Shown: positions 27,574 through 37,063, counted from the stretch's first letter. The stretch: 64,000 nucleotides of DNA from Bifidobacterium gallicum DSM 20093 = LMG 11596 (GCF_000741205.1 NZ_JGYW01000004.1:62001-126000); one strand, 5' to 3'. Numbers and translations: made by a program. The notes: a model not told the origin generated them from the sequence alone.

Positions 27574-29229
27574 ATGAGTGAAACATCGGAAAAAACCAAG
27601 ACTGCACAGCGGCCACACGAGCCCACGCGCCATGCCAAAATCATGCGCGGCATCGTCACACCGATTTTCGGTCTGTTGGCCGTATGCTTCATAGTGTTCG
27701 GTGTGCTCAACGCCACGATCTGGAAACCATCGCGGCATATCGAAGCCTCCGCGCATGTTCAGAAAACGCAATACATCATGGTCGATTCAGGCGTATTGGG
27801 ATCTGTTGACAAAGATGTGACAGTATCCGTGCTGCCTTCAAACACGCAAGCGGACGTCTGCATGGCCGTCGGCACGCAAAAGGACGCGGCGGGATGGGTT
27901 GAAGGCCACCCGTATGTGCGTGTGACGGGTCTGGATTCTTGGACGCAACTGTCGACCGTTGACCAACAGGCCCATGGCACAGCAAGCCCGAGTGGCAATG
28001 ACGTGGAGTTCGGCGACTCCGACATGTGGCGTGAACATGTGTGTACAGTCGGCCAAGCCCGTCTGTCGCTCAAAGATATGGTCAATACGCCACTCGTGGC
28101 GCTGATCGATCTTGGTGCCACGGATCCTGCTTCCACTGTCACAATGGAATGGGACCGCCAGCAGGTGCCTGATTTTGCGATGCCGTTCTATTTCGCTGCA
28201 GGATTATGTGCGATTCTGGCTGTGCTGTGTGCGTCGGTGTTTGCCCTGGAGCCTGCACGCCGTCGCAAGGCAATGGGGCTGGACGGCATGGATGACGACG
28301 CTTCCACGTTCCAGAAAATTCGTCATGTGGTGCATGGCGATGACGATGAAGTCAGCGTTGGCGAAGCTGTGGCCGGTACCTTCAAGACGGTGGGACGCAG
28401 CTTGAAGCGCAAGCCGCGTGACCCTGCGAAGGGCCACCGTCGTCATGCCAAAGCTGAGAAGCCGTCGTCGCCGGCGATTGTCGATCCGAGCAATCGCAAC
28501 ATGGTCGCTGATGCGGCTGCCGCTGCCACGGTGGGCGCCACGTCCGTCGTGAATGCGATGGATGGCGCCGAAGTGCCTGAGGAAGAAACGGCTGTGATTT
28601 CTCCCGATGAGCTGCAAGCCTATTTTGCGCGTCTCGCACGCGAGGAGCATGTGGAGCTTCCTGAGGCGCCAACAGGCGAACTGGCACCCGTGAGTGTCAA
28701 TGAGCCTCACGATGAGCTCGATCAATACGATCAGCATGACGCTGCATCTGGAGTTCAGGATGCTGCGGATGATGCCAATACGGAAAGTGATGGCGTCGAA
28801 GACGGCAATGCTGAAGATAACAGCGTCGCTGAAGGCAACAGCACTGAAGCCGACAATGATGCTGATGACACTGCTGACAATGACAATGCTGACGGTGACA
28901 ACACTGCAGATGACAACACTGCAGATGACAGCACTGCAGCCGACAGCGTCGAAGATGATAGCGCAGCAGACGGTACCACGGCAGAGCTCAGCGCTGATGG
29001 CGACAATGGCGCTGCTGATGACAATGTTGGTGACGACAATGCTGACATTGCACAAGCCGATGAGCACGATCAGCAAGAGCCTGACGAGGATGCTTCCACT
29101 GAGGAAGGCACTCAGCAGGACGAGAGTGATGGGCCTACAGAGGCTGAGCAGGCTACGTCGCAAGACGAGAAATCAACATCAGAACATGACGAAGAGCAAG
29201 CCGAACGCGAGGAAGAGGACGAACGATGA
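27574..29229 (+). CDS. Two-span membrane protein with long acidic low-complexity tail
   Basis: A 551-residue protein of unknown function. One membrane span (about 28-46), an outside domain of about 160 residues with two cysteines (VCMAVG and HVCTVG) that could pair, and a second span (about 206-228) are followed by a cytoplasmic basic segment (KRKPRDPAKGHRRHAKAEK) and about 200 residues of Asp/Asn/Ala/Glu-rich repeats (ADDNTADDSTAADS and similar). The DNA repeats match, for example ACTGCAGATGACA. The stop codon overlaps the start of the next gene (ATGA), so the two are translationally coupled and likely act together. The acidic tail is probably disordered; repeat number may vary between strains. 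Confidence 0.8.
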   Translation: MSETSEKTKTAQRPHEPTRHAKIMRGIVTPIFGLLAVCFIVFGVLNATIWKPSRHIEASAHVQKTQYIMVDSGVLGSVDKDVTVSVLPSNTQADVCMAVGTQKDAAGWVEGHPYVRVTGLDSWTQLSTVDQQAHGTASPSGNDVEFGDSDMWREHVCTVGQARLSLKDMVNTPLVALIDLGATDPASTVTMEWDRQQVPDFAMPFYFAAGLCAILAVLCASVFALEPARRRKAMGLDGMDDDASTFQKIRHVVHGDDDEVSVGEAVAGTFKTVGRSLKRKPRDPAKGHRRHAKAEKPSSPAIVDPSNRNMVADAAAAATVGATSVVNAMDGAEVPEEETAVISPDELQAYFARLAREEHVELPEAPTGELAPVSVNEPHDELDQYDQHDAASGVQDAADDANTESDGVEDGNAEDNSVAEGNSTEADNDADDTADNDNADGDNTADDNTADDSTAADSVEDDSAADGTTAELSADGDNGAADDNVGDDNADIAQADEHDQQEPDEDASTEEGTQQDESDGPTEAEQATSQDEKSTSEHDEEQAEREEEDER

Positions 29230-30254
29230 ACGGCGCGATGAAACGCACGATGACACGTTTGGCGGCTGTCGGGGCCGTGCTGGCCATGGGAATCTCGCTC
29301 GCGGCCTGCGAGGGTGAGCTGCCCAAGACCACGCAGGCGAGTACCGACACGCAAGCCATCCCGGACTTGACAGTCGAGCAGGAAGATGCCATGCGCACGA
29401 AGTTGATGACGGTCATTGAACGCATCAACGACTCGAAAAACCTCGTGAACCTTGCCCAGGCCATGACGGGACCCGAACTGCAAATTCGCACGAGCGAAAT
29501 CGAGATTGCGGAAAAAACGAACAATCTCGATCCCAAAACGAAGATTCCTACCGACATCACACAAACTGTGATCCCTACGGACAATGGTTGGCCGCGGTCG
29601 GTGTTCACGATCACGAAGACGACGGACGACCAGCAATCGAAGCGTCTTCTCGTGTTCACGCAAGACAGTGCGCGTACGAACTATAAGCTCTGGGGTGTGG
29701 CGCGCCTGTTCCAAGGCGTCAAACTGCCGAAGTTCGCGATTCCGACCATTGGCGCGCAGAATGGCACGCAAGATGACAGCGGCCTGCTGATGACGCCGAA
29801 AGAAGCTGTGCAACGCTATGCTGACGTGCTGCAAAACGGCGACAAGAGCGCATATGCCGGCGAGTTCGCCGACGATTATTTCCGCCAGGAACTCGGCCAG
29901 CTGCAGCAGACTGTGCAGCAGGGCATGGAACGTAACAAAGGTACGCAAAACCAAACGTTCACACCCGTGGACGGCGAGCTGCGCGTCATGCGGTCGGCGG
30001 ATGGCGGCGACCTCGTCGTTGCGCAAATCAACTCGGAGTGGACGCGACAGGCGGGCGAGGGACGTGAGTCCCAGCCTGCATCCGAATCGGAGAAGGCGCT
30101 GTTCGGCGACGGCAAGCCGACGAGCACGATGAAAGTCACGTACGTCAATGTGGTGGCGCTCTACATTCCGCCAAAGTCAAGCGCTGAGGGCGCCGAGCGT
30201 GTCGTGACGGCGATGGGTGCCGAACGTCAGCCAATCAAGGTGGAAGCGCTGTAA
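29226..30254 (+). CDS. Predicted lipoprotein, coupled to the preceding membrane protein
   Basis: A 342-residue exported lipoprotein that I cannot assign to a function. The signal peptide ends with a lipobox ISLAAC at about residue 27. The rest is soluble, with an all-alpha/beta composition, no catalytic motif seen, and several Gln-rich helices (QELGQLQQTVQQGMERN). The start overlaps the end of the preceding gene by four bases. The operon of a two-span membrane protein and a lipoprotein, followed 145 bases later by a YbbN-like protein, suggests a cell-envelope role, which is inference. Confidence 0.8.
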   Translation: MNGAMKRTMTRLAAVGAVLAMGISLAACEGELPKTTQASTDTQAIPDLTVEQEDAMRTKLMTVIERINDSKNLVNLAQAMTGPELQIRTSEIEIAEKTNNLDPKTKIPTDITQTVIPTDNGWPRSVFTITKTTDDQQSKRLLVFTQDSARTNYKLWGVARLFQGVKLPKFAIPTIGAQNGTQDDSGLLMTPKEAVQRYADVLQNGDKSAYAGEFADDYFRQELGQLQQTVQQGMERNKGTQNQTFTPVDGELRVMRSADGGDLVVAQINSEWTRQAGEGRESQPASESEKALFGDGKPTSTMKVTYVNVVALYIPPKSSAEGAERVVTAMGAERQPIKVEAL

Positions 30255-30399
30255 CAGTTCGCTAGGAGAGCCCGTGAATTGGGTGCTCCGGAAATTGAGC
30301 GCGGCGAGAATTGATTATGGCGGGAATTGTGCGCGTTTGAACGTAGTTGAATACGTTGGAAACCAGGCTGTGGAAAGCCAGTGTGAAAGAAGGTAAGTC

Positions 30400-31359
30400 A
30401 TGGCAGCGAATGAACCCATTCGTCCAGGTATCAATTTGGCCGGAGCGGTGGATCTGGAAGCGATCAAGCATCGCGTGGCGGCTGAGCCGGGGGAGGCTGG
30501 CGGCGCGCCGTCGGCAGGCGGTTACGTGATTGACGTGGACACGAACACGATGCAGTCGATGGTCACGAACAGCGCATCGTGGCCGATTGTCGTGTTCTTC
30601 TGGATTCCCACTGACGACCGTCTGTTCCCGATGGCCAAGGCGCTGTCTGACGCTGTGGACGCGTTGCACGGCCAAGTGCAGCTTGCGCGCATCGATATTG
30701 CCACAAGTCCGGAGATTGGACAGGCGTTCCAAATTCAGGGAGCACCCGCGCTGTTCGCGCTGATTGGCGGCCGTCCGATGCCGATCATTGAAGGCCTGCC
30801 GAGCCCTAAGGAGCTGCAGCAGATCACAGGACAGGTCATCCCACAGCTGATCGATGTGGCGCGCCAAGCCGGCGTCAATGGCACAGCACCGTACATGGAG
30901 TCCGGCGCTACTGGGATAGCGCAAGATGCTGCAGCTGGCGAACCTGCCGTGCCAGCCGCCCATGCTGAAGCCCACCGTTTGGCCCAGGAAGGCGATTATG
31001 CAGGCGCTGTGGCCGCCTATGAGAAGGTGCTTGAGGCTGATCCAGCCGATGCGCTGGCCAAGCGTGAGCTGGCCAAAGCGCGCTTGTTGCAGCGTTCAGC
31101 ACAGGCCGATGTGCGCGAGGTACGCAAGGCCGCAGCCGACAACCCGGATGATGTGGCCGCACAACTTGCCGTCGCCGACGTGGACATGATTGGCGGACAA
31201 ATCCAGGACGCATTTGACCGTCTGCTGGACTTCGTCGCCACACACAAGGCCGATATCGAACCCGTGCGTGAGCGTCTGGTCGAGTATTTCTCGATTCCCG
31301 AGCCCACCGATGAACGCCTGGGTCGTGCGCGTCGCCGCCTCGCGGTGCTGATGTACTGA
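30400..31359 (+). CDS. Thioredoxin-fold/TPR protein, YbbN (CnoX) type
   Basis: A 319-residue cytoplasmic protein. The thioredoxin-like domain spans about 45-160 and keeps the family shape (IVVFFWIPTDDRLFPMAKAL, then the cis-proline region IQGAPALFALIGGRP), but the redox CxxC is replaced by PTDD, so it cannot act as a thiol oxidoreductase. The C-terminal part has TPR-like helices (AEAHRLAQEGDYAGAVAAYEKVLEADP cut as HRLAQEGDYAGAVAAYEKVL). E. coli YbbN/CnoX is a co-chaperone that hands substrates to GroEL and DnaK; a similar role is inferred. AAGAAGGTAAG precedes the ATG. Short tandem repeats start at the stop codon. Confidence 0.88.
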   Translation: MAANEPIRPGINLAGAVDLEAIKHRVAAEPGEAGGAPSAGGYVIDVDTNTMQSMVTNSASWPIVVFFWIPTDDRLFPMAKALSDAVDALHGQVQLARIDIATSPEIGQAFQIQGAPALFALIGGRPMPIIEGLPSPKELQQITGQVIPQLIDVARQAGVNGTAPYMESGATGIAQDAAAGEPAVPAAHAEAHRLAQEGDYAGAVAAYEKVLEADPADALAKRELAKARLLQRSAQADVREVRKAAADNPDDVAAQLAVADVDMIGGQIQDAFDRLLDFVATHKADIEPVRERLVEYFSIPEPTDERLGRARRRLAVLMY

Positions 31360-31423
31360 TCGGACTGATCGGACTGAACGGGTCTGAGTGGGCTGAATGA
31401 GTCTGAGTGAGCTGAGCTGGCAG
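31355..31423 (+). repeat. 9-10-bp tandem repeats across a stop codon
   Basis: Units ACTGATCGG, ACTGATCGG and ACTGAACGG, then degenerate 10-bp units with CTGA, begin at the last codons of the YbbN-like gene and continue 64 bases beyond its stop codon. Confidence 0.7.
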
Positions 31424-31435
31424 TGTGCCCGCATA

Positions 31436-31747
31436 TCAGGTGCTGCGCAATAATTCCGCCGGATTGATGCGTGTCGCCTGTATAGCGGGCACACAGCCGC
31501 CCACGGCGCCAACCATTGCGCCTACCACGGGCACAAGCATCACAGTCCACGGCAACATGAATGGCCAGCCCAAGAGCATCGCGAGCACTGCTGCAATCAG
31601 TGCGCCCACAGCCATGCCAGCTAGACCGCCAACAATGCCCAACAGCATCGCTTCCAGCGGGAATTGCATCGCAATATGCCAAGCGGGCATGCCCAAGCCA
31701 AGGCTGATACCGATCTCGCGCCTGCACATCTTCGTCTTCATTCCCAT
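31436..31747 (-). pseudogene. C-terminal fragment of an FtsX/MacB-type ABC permease
   Basis: The 103-residue frame matches only the last part of lipoprotein-exporter or antimicrobial-peptide permeases: RREIGISLGLG (family EIGi.kalGa), two or three hydrophobic spans, and the typical end AIQATRINPAELLR. A complete permease would need 300 or more residues before this point, and an in-frame stop lies 15-20 bases upstream of the first ATG. No ATPase gene is adjacent. I regard it as a remnant of a lost transporter, although a start with CAGGGGGT upstream means a short product could still be made. Confidence 0.75.
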
Positions 31748-31922
31748 ACCCCCTGAAATTTGTTTAGATTACACAAAGAAATCCATGCTTCGCATTCTTA
31801 ATGGAAAGAATATGGATAATTGAAGTTATTGGTGAAGGGTTATGGGATTTAATGTTTCCAATAGGGAACGCGGGAATGCAAATGTCGCGACAATGTCTGT
31901 TTCGGAGTTTTTCTACTTGCTT

Positions 31923-32588
31923 CTACTCATCTTCGAAGCGGTTGCGGCCGAACATTTGTTGAAATTGGGGGCCTTCGGTGGCCAGTTCGTGTTCGAACTC
32001 AGCGGACCAAGTGGCAAATGGTTGCCAGGAGAGGTCGTCGTTGCTGAATCGGCGTTGGTCGGTGATTTCAGTGATGCAGAATCGTGGAATGACGAGATTG
32101 GTTACTGGTGTGCTGCGCTCAGCTTCGGCAATGATCAGCGGGGCATTGGTGCCTCCGAACACATCAAGATGCCAGCCGTCTTCGCCAACCCATACGGTGA
32201 TGCGGTTTTTGATGAGCACATCGCCGCCGCGCAAAATCAATTCCACGCCATAGCGTGCGTCAATCTGCTGTTCGGCTTCATAACGTGTGCCGCCCACGGA
32301 CGGTCCCTTTACTGTCACGGTGGCACTGCGGAACGCGTCACGGTATTCGCGTAGCACTGCACGCGCATCCAAATCAGGCGTCATGGCCAGGTTGAGCGAG
32401 TTGGATTTGACGCGCACACGCAATGCATAGTTATCGGAATGCACATAATAGCTTTGCACAATCAATGTGGGCTGCCCATCGCTGCATATGGCATCGGGCA
32501 GTTCACGACAGAAGAAACGCCGCTCATATTCAAATCCCCCACCTGGAATGGTGGTGGCGCTCAATTCCGTGCTCAAATCATCAACCAT
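31923..32588 (-). CDS. CYTH-domain (triphosphate tunnel) protein
   Basis: A 221-residue protein of the CYTH/triphosphate tunnel metalloenzyme superfamily, which includes inorganic triphosphatases, class IV adenylate cyclases and thiamine triphosphatases. The N-terminal signature ExExK is present as EYERR in GGFEYERRFFCRELP at about residue 19. Later strands alternate charged residues as expected for the tunnel (RVRVKSN, VTVKGP, RYEAEQQID, LILRG, HLDVFGG). The substrate cannot be told from the sequence; inorganic triphosphate is the commonest in bacteria. The gene is alone on its strand, divergent from tRNA-Arg. Confidence 0.82.
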   Translation of the reverse strand: MVDDLSTELSATTIPGGGFEYERRFFCRELPDAICSDGQPTLIVQSYYVHSDNYALRVRVKSNSLNLAMTPDLDARAVLREYRDAFRSATVTVKGPSVGGTRYEAEQQIDARYGVELILRGGDVLIKNRITVWVGEDGWHLDVFGGTNAPLIIAEAERSTPVTNLVIPRFCITEITDQRRFSNDDLSWQPFATWSAEFEHELATEGPQFQQMFGRNRFEDE

Positions 32589-32678
32589 ATGGCCAGTCTA
32601 GTGCGTGGACGCTCATTGAGGGATTTCAACGATATATTTCGGATTAAGTCATCCTTGCGTGTACAGTAGTGCCACGAT

Positions 32679-32751
32679 GGGCCCGTAGCTCAGTGGATAG
32701 AGCGTTCGCCTCCGGAGCGAAAGGTCAAGGGTTCGAATCCCTCCGGGCCCA
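32679..32751 (+). tRNA. tRNA-Arg (anticodon CCG)
   Basis: A complete cloverleaf: acceptor GGGCCCG with CGGGCCC, D arm with CTCAGTGGATAGAG, anticodon stem TTCGC/GCGAA with loop CTCCGGA, and T arm AGGGTTCGAATCCCT. The anticodon CCG reads CGG. CCA is not encoded. T-rich sequence follows (ACTTTTG, GACTTTTTGG). Confidence 0.97.
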
Positions 32752-33002
32752 CTTTTGTTCTTGACTTTTTGGCCTTATTGGCTCCACTTTCTTGATTCCA
32801 CCACTGCTTTCCTGTGCTTTCTTGAACTTTGCAATTTGCTTCATTGGCCTGCGCCTTGACCATCTATGGAATAGTCGGTTGAACGGCAATATTCGGTGGC
32901 TACAATGCCAATCGCAATGCCTATTGGACAGTAATGACGGAGCAACCCCTTTACATGAGGTTGGCTGCCAGCCGTTGCGGATCAATTGTTCTAGGAGGAA
33001 CC
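32752..33002. other. Gap between tRNA-Arg and ridA
   Basis: The 251 bases contain T-rich stretches directly after the tRNA and the ridA ribosome site TAGGAGGA at its end. No gene is seen. Confidence 0.4.
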
Positions 33003-33401
33003 ATGAACGGTAATCTTCGTGCCATCGCCACCACCCAGGCTCCGGCTGCGCTTGGCGCCTATAGCCAAGCTGTGGAAGCCAACGGCTTCATTTTTGTGTC
33101 GGGCCAGCTCGGCATCGACCCAACCACAGGCGAGCTGGACGGCCGTACGGCGGGGGAGCAGGCTGCACGTGCGCTGAACAACATCGCGAGCATCCTTGGC
33201 GCCGCCGGTTGTGATTTGGAAAACGTGTGCCGCGCCACGATTTATCTGAACAATGTTGAAGACTTCAAAGAGGTGGATGCCGTGTATGCCAAGGCGTTCA
33301 CGGGCACGGTCAAGCCGGCCCGCGTGGCCTTCGGCAACAACATGATCCCCAAGGGTGCGCTCGTGGAAATCGACGTGATCGCCGTCACACCACAGAAGTA
33401 A
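33003..33401 (+). CDS. ridA: RidA-family enamine/imine deaminase
   Basis: A 132-residue member of the YjgF/YER057c/UK114 family, which hydrolyses reactive 2-aminoacrylate and related enamines released by PLP enzymes. The family landmarks are ALGAYSQAVEANGFIFVSGQ near the start, the Asp-Pro region LGIDPTTGEL, and the active-site arginine in KPARVAFG at about residue 105, followed by PKGALVEIDVIAV. TAGGAGGA at good spacing fixes the ATG at 33003. An inverted repeat follows the gene. Confidence 0.95.
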   Translation: MNGNLRAIATTQAPAALGAYSQAVEANGFIFVSGQLGIDPTTGELDGRTAGEQAARALNNIASILGAAGCDLENVCRATIYLNNVEDFKEVDAVYAKAFTGTVKPARVAFGNNMIPKGALVEIDVIAVTPQK

Positions 33402-33419
33402 TCGATTATTGATGCAACA

Positions 33420-33461
33420 CAAGAGCTCCCGCATCACGGTATTGAGGTGCAGGAGCTCTTG
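33420..33461 (+). terminator. Hairpin after ridA
   Basis: CAAGAGCTCCCGCAT pairs with GTGCAGGAGCTCTTG (33447-33461) with a few mismatches around a 12-base loop. It has no T-run, so it may be a weak terminator. Confidence 0.55.
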
Positions 33462-33654
33462 CGTAGCTATGCATAGCCATGAACTGGCTGAACTGTACAT
33501 ATCCATAACAACATTTCAGAACGGTTGTTGTCTCGGCGTTTTTTGCCATGTTCGCGGATCATTTCGCCATCGCGTTGCCGCGCATCGAGGCAAGGTCAAA
33601 GCACAATCAGGGCAAGGCGGAGACGGTACTCGGCTGTTCTGTCTGCTTGGGCGG

Positions 33655-33660
33655 TAGACT
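33655..33660 (+). promoter_or_regulatory. Putative -10 box of argS (leaderless start)
   Basis: TAGACT, the same hexamer as before valS, lies seven bases before the argS ATG. No ribosome site is seen. Confidence 0.45.
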
Positions 33661-33667
33661 TGATGGA

Positions 33668-35443
33668 ATGAGTCCTGAAGAGCTGTCGCAATTGATGTAT
33701 GACACGGCTAAGGCCCTTGTTCCTGCCGATGTTGAACTACCCCCTGTTGAAAAATTCTCCGTTATGCGCCCCAAGGATCGTGCCCATGGTGATTGGGCGT
33801 CGAACGCCGCCATGCAACTGGCCAAAAAGGCCGGCATGAAGCCGCGTGACCTGGCCGAACAATTCGTGGAGAAACTACAGGATGTGCCCGGTATCGCCTC
33901 GGTGGAAGTCGCCGGCCCTGGCTTCATCAACATCACACTAGATTCAGCTTCGGCTGCAGCCGTGGTTGACCAAGTGCTGGCACAAGGCTCCGCATTCGGC
34001 AAGAACACGCATCTGGGCGGCAAAACACTGAACCTCGAATTCGTGTCCGCAAACCCCACCGGCCCCATCCACATTGGTGGCACACGTTGGGCAGCTGTCG
34101 GCGATTCCATGGCCCGCGTGCTCGAAGCCAACGGCGCCAAAGTCATCCGCGAATACTATTTCAACGACCACGGTGAGCAAATCAACCGCTTCGCCAAGTC
34201 GCTCGTAGCCGCCGCACACGAAGAAACCACACCCGTGGACGGCTACAAAGGTGCCTACATCGACGAAATTGCACGTCGCGTAATCGCCGAAGCCAACGCC
34301 GACGGCGTCGATATCCTGAACCTGCCGCGTGTAGACGGCGGCACCGATGAGCACGGCGAGCCGCTGGGCGAAGGTGATTCCGAGCAGCGTGAAGAGTTCC
34401 GCAAGCGTGCCGTGCCGATGATGTTCGATGAAATCCAACAGTCCATGAAGAACTTCCGCGTGAACTTCGACGTATGGTTCCACGAGAACAGCCTCTACGA
34501 AGACGGCGAAGTCGACAAAGCCATCGCCGATTTGCGCGCTCGCGGCGACATCTTTGAAAAAGACGGCGCCACCTGGTTCGCATCGACCAAGCATGGTGAC
34601 GACAAGGACCGCGTGATCATCAAGTCGGACGGCAACTACGCCTACTTCGCAGCCGACGTGGCTTACTACCGCAACAAGCGCCACCGTGAGGAAGGCTCGG
34701 CCGACGTGGCCATCTACATGCTAGGCGCCGACCACCACGGTTACATCGGCCGCATGATGGCCATGTGCGCAGCCTACGGTGACGAACCGGGCCAACACAT
34801 GCAAATCCTGATTGGCCAGCTCGTCAACGTGATGAAAGACGGCAAGCCCGTGCGCATGTCGAAGCGCGCCGGCAACATCGTCACGATCGACGACCTCGTG
34901 GACGCGATCGGCGTGGACGCCTCGCGCTATTCACTGGCCCGCACCGACTACAACTCGCCAGTCGACATTGACCTTGACCTGTTGGCCAGCCATTCCAACG
35001 AAAACCCCGTGTACTACGTGCAGTACGCGCATGCGCGCTCGTGCAACGTGGACCGCAATGCGGCTGAGGCCGGCATCACGACCGACGGCGCCGACCTCGC
35101 GTTGCTTGACACCGAAGCCGACGGTGAAGTGATCGCCGCGCTCGCCCAATGGCCGGGTGTACTCGCTGAAGCCGGTGACAAGCGTGCCCCGCATCGCGTG
35201 GCCCATTATCTTGAAGACCTCGCGGCCGCATACCACAAGTGGTACAACGTGGAACGCGTGGTGCCGATGGGATTAACCGATCCCGAACAGCACCTGGACA
35301 CTCAGGCCGCTGAAGCTCTGCGCATCGCCAAGAATCCCGAGCCGGCCCGCGCCGCAGCGCGACTCAAGCTCAACGACGCCGTGCAGCAAGTGATCGTCAA
35401 CGGTCTTGATCTGCTTGGCGTGTCCGCTCCGGACAAGATGTGA
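33668..35443 (+). CDS. argS: Arginyl-tRNA synthetase
   Basis: A 591-residue class Ia synthetase that charges tRNA-Arg. The N-terminal Add-1 domain is present (MSPEELSQLMYDTAKAL onwards), the HIGH motif appears as HIGG in NPTGPIHIGGTRWAAVGD (about residue 135), and the KMSKS-like loop is RMSKRAGNIVTIDD, without a canonical second lysine as in many ArgRS. The C-terminal DALR anticodon-binding domain ends in LNDAVQQVIVNGLDLLGVSAP. The longer frame from 33548 is rejected because similarity begins at 33668 and a -10 box lies just before it. lysA follows after 157 bases; argS-lysA-hom-thrB gene order is familiar from other actinobacteria. Confidence 0.96.
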   Translation: MSPEELSQLMYDTAKALVPADVELPPVEKFSVMRPKDRAHGDWASNAAMQLAKKAGMKPRDLAEQFVEKLQDVPGIASVEVAGPGFINITLDSASAAAVVDQVLAQGSAFGKNTHLGGKTLNLEFVSANPTGPIHIGGTRWAAVGDSMARVLEANGAKVIREYYFNDHGEQINRFAKSLVAAAHEETTPVDGYKGAYIDEIARRVIAEANADGVDILNLPRVDGGTDEHGEPLGEGDSEQREEFRKRAVPMMFDEIQQSMKNFRVNFDVWFHENSLYEDGEVDKAIADLRARGDIFEKDGATWFASTKHGDDKDRVIIKSDGNYAYFAADVAYYRNKRHREEGSADVAIYMLGADHHGYIGRMMAMCAAYGDEPGQHMQILIGQLVNVMKDGKPVRMSKRAGNIVTIDDLVDAIGVDASRYSLARTDYNSPVDIDLDLLASHSNENPVYYVQYAHARSCNVDRNAAEAGITTDGADLALLDTEADGEVIAALAQWPGVLAEAGDKRAPHRVAHYLEDLAAAYHKWYNVERVVPMGLTDPEQHLDTQAAEALRIAKNPEPARAAARLKLNDAVQQVIVNGLDLLGVSAPDKM

Positions 35444-35600
35444 GCATTTCGCGCAACATACGAACTATTCGGGCCGCCCACGAGGCGGCCCGTGTACGCT
35501 CAGGGACATTGGCCGCAATTGGCGCACCGTCCCGCACGCAAGGGACGATTCGCACGCCGCGCGCCGCTTGCAGCACTGTTCACCAGCACAAGGAGCATCC

Positions 35601-37040
35601 ATGGCATTGACCCCTATCTGGCCTTCGGCCACCGAACGCACCGCTGACGGCCAAGTGGCCTTCCATGGCATTACGGCGACCCAGCTGCTTGACGAGTTTG
35701 GTTCCCCGCTGTATGTGATCGACACCGATGAGGTACGCGATCGCGCCCGCGCGTTCGTTGAGGCCGCCGCCAACGCCTTCCACAACACGACGACGCATGT
35801 GAGCTTTGCTGGCAAAGCGTTCCTGTGCAAGGAAATTGTGCGCATCGTGGTGCAGCAGGGCATGTTTGTGGACACCTGCTCGCTTGGGGAAATGACGATT
35901 GCGTTGGCTGCGGGCGTGCCAGGCCGCCGTCTCGTGCTGCACGGCAACAACAAGTCCGATGCTGAGATTGAGCTGGCCATCCGCGAAGGGTTTAACAAAA
36001 TCGTCATCGACGAGCCCAATGAGGCGGCCCGCATCGCCGCCATCGCCCAGCGGCTCGGCAAGCGCGCCCGCGTGATGCTGCGCGTCACCTCGGGCATCCA
36101 CGCGGGCGGCCACGAGTTCGTCAGCACGGCGCATGAAGACCAGAAGTTCGGCGTGGCATTGCTGCCCGTCAACGCCGACCTGCAGGTGGTGGATTCGGTA
36201 GTGGAGCGCATCGGCGGCCACATGGGCGATTCTCCCGAGTTGCTTGAGGCGCTCAACATCATCGCCCAAGGTCCTGCGATTGCCGCGCTGCAGGGCATCG
36301 CTGAGCATGCCGACTGGCTGGAGCTCGTGGGTGTACATTCACATATTGGATCGAACATCCACGATGCGGAAGCGTTCATCCAGGCCGCTCGTCGCATGAT
36401 GCTGCTGCGTAAGACGTTCCATGCTGTGGCTGGTTATTTGATGCCCGAAGTTGATTTGGGCGGCGGTTATTCGGTCGCTTATACGGACGGTGAGGACCTG
36501 ATGGACGTGGACCGCGAGTTGTCGCGTCTCGCCGCGTCCGTGTCGGCCGTCAATCGCGCGCTTGGCATGCCGGCTCCCACGATTTCGTTCGAGCCGGGCC
36601 GCTGGATTGTGGCTCCTGCGGGCGTCACGCTCTACCGCGTGGGCACGGTCAAGACCGTCGAGCTTTCGGTCGACCCTGCCGAACGCACGTATGTGTCGGT
36701 GGACGGCGGCATGAGCGACAACATCCGTCCGGCCCTGTATGGCGCCGACTATACGGCCGTGCTCGCCAACCGCGAGTCGACCGCCGCGCCGCGCTTGAGC
36801 CGCGTGGTCGGCATCCATTGCGAGTCGGGCGACATTGTGGTTAACAACGTGTTCCTGCCCGACGACATCACGCGCGGTGACGTGCTCGCCGTGCCCGTCA
36901 CAGGTGCGTACGGCCGCACGATGGCCAGCAACTACAACCAGCAGCTGATTCCCGCCGTGGTGGGGGTGTCGAGTGAAGGTGCGCATGTGATGATGCGTCG
37001 CCAGACACTCGAGGACTTGCTGGACCTTGATGTTTCTTGA
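35601..37040 (+). CDS. lysA: Diaminopimelate decarboxylase
   Basis: A 479-residue PLP enzyme of the alanine-racemase fold that makes lysine from meso-diaminopimelate. The PLP lysine is in SFAGKAFLCKE (residue about 72). Further landmarks are HGNNKS, VGVHSHIGSNI, the phosphate loop DLGGGYSVAY, the EPGRW motif and the active-site CESGD that completes the partner subunit's site. AAGGAG precedes the ATG at 35601. It is followed by a strong hairpin before hom, so lysA and hom are probably separate units. Confidence 0.96.
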   Translation: MALTPIWPSATERTADGQVAFHGITATQLLDEFGSPLYVIDTDEVRDRARAFVEAAANAFHNTTTHVSFAGKAFLCKEIVRIVVQQGMFVDTCSLGEMTIALAAGVPGRRLVLHGNNKSDAEIELAIREGFNKIVIDEPNEAARIAAIAQRLGKRARVMLRVTSGIHAGGHEFVSTAHEDQKFGVALLPVNADLQVVDSVVERIGGHMGDSPELLEALNIIAQGPAIAALQGIAEHADWLELVGVHSHIGSNIHDAEAFIQAARRMMLLRKTFHAVAGYLMPEVDLGGGYSVAYTDGEDLMDVDRELSRLAASVSAVNRALGMPAPTISFEPGRWIVAPAGVTLYRVGTVKTVELSVDPAERTYVSVDGGMSDNIRPALYGADYTAVLANRESTAAPRLSRVVGIHCESGDIVVNNVFLPDDITRGDVLAVPVTGAYGRTMASNYNQQLIPAVVGVSSEGAHVMMRRQTLEDLLDLDVS

Positions 37041-37063
37041 GGTTCGTGGTAATTCGCTTGATT

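Noticed and set aside
32934-33401. Longer start for ridA
   Set aside because: The strong TAGGAGGA site and the family N-terminus both point to ATG 33003.
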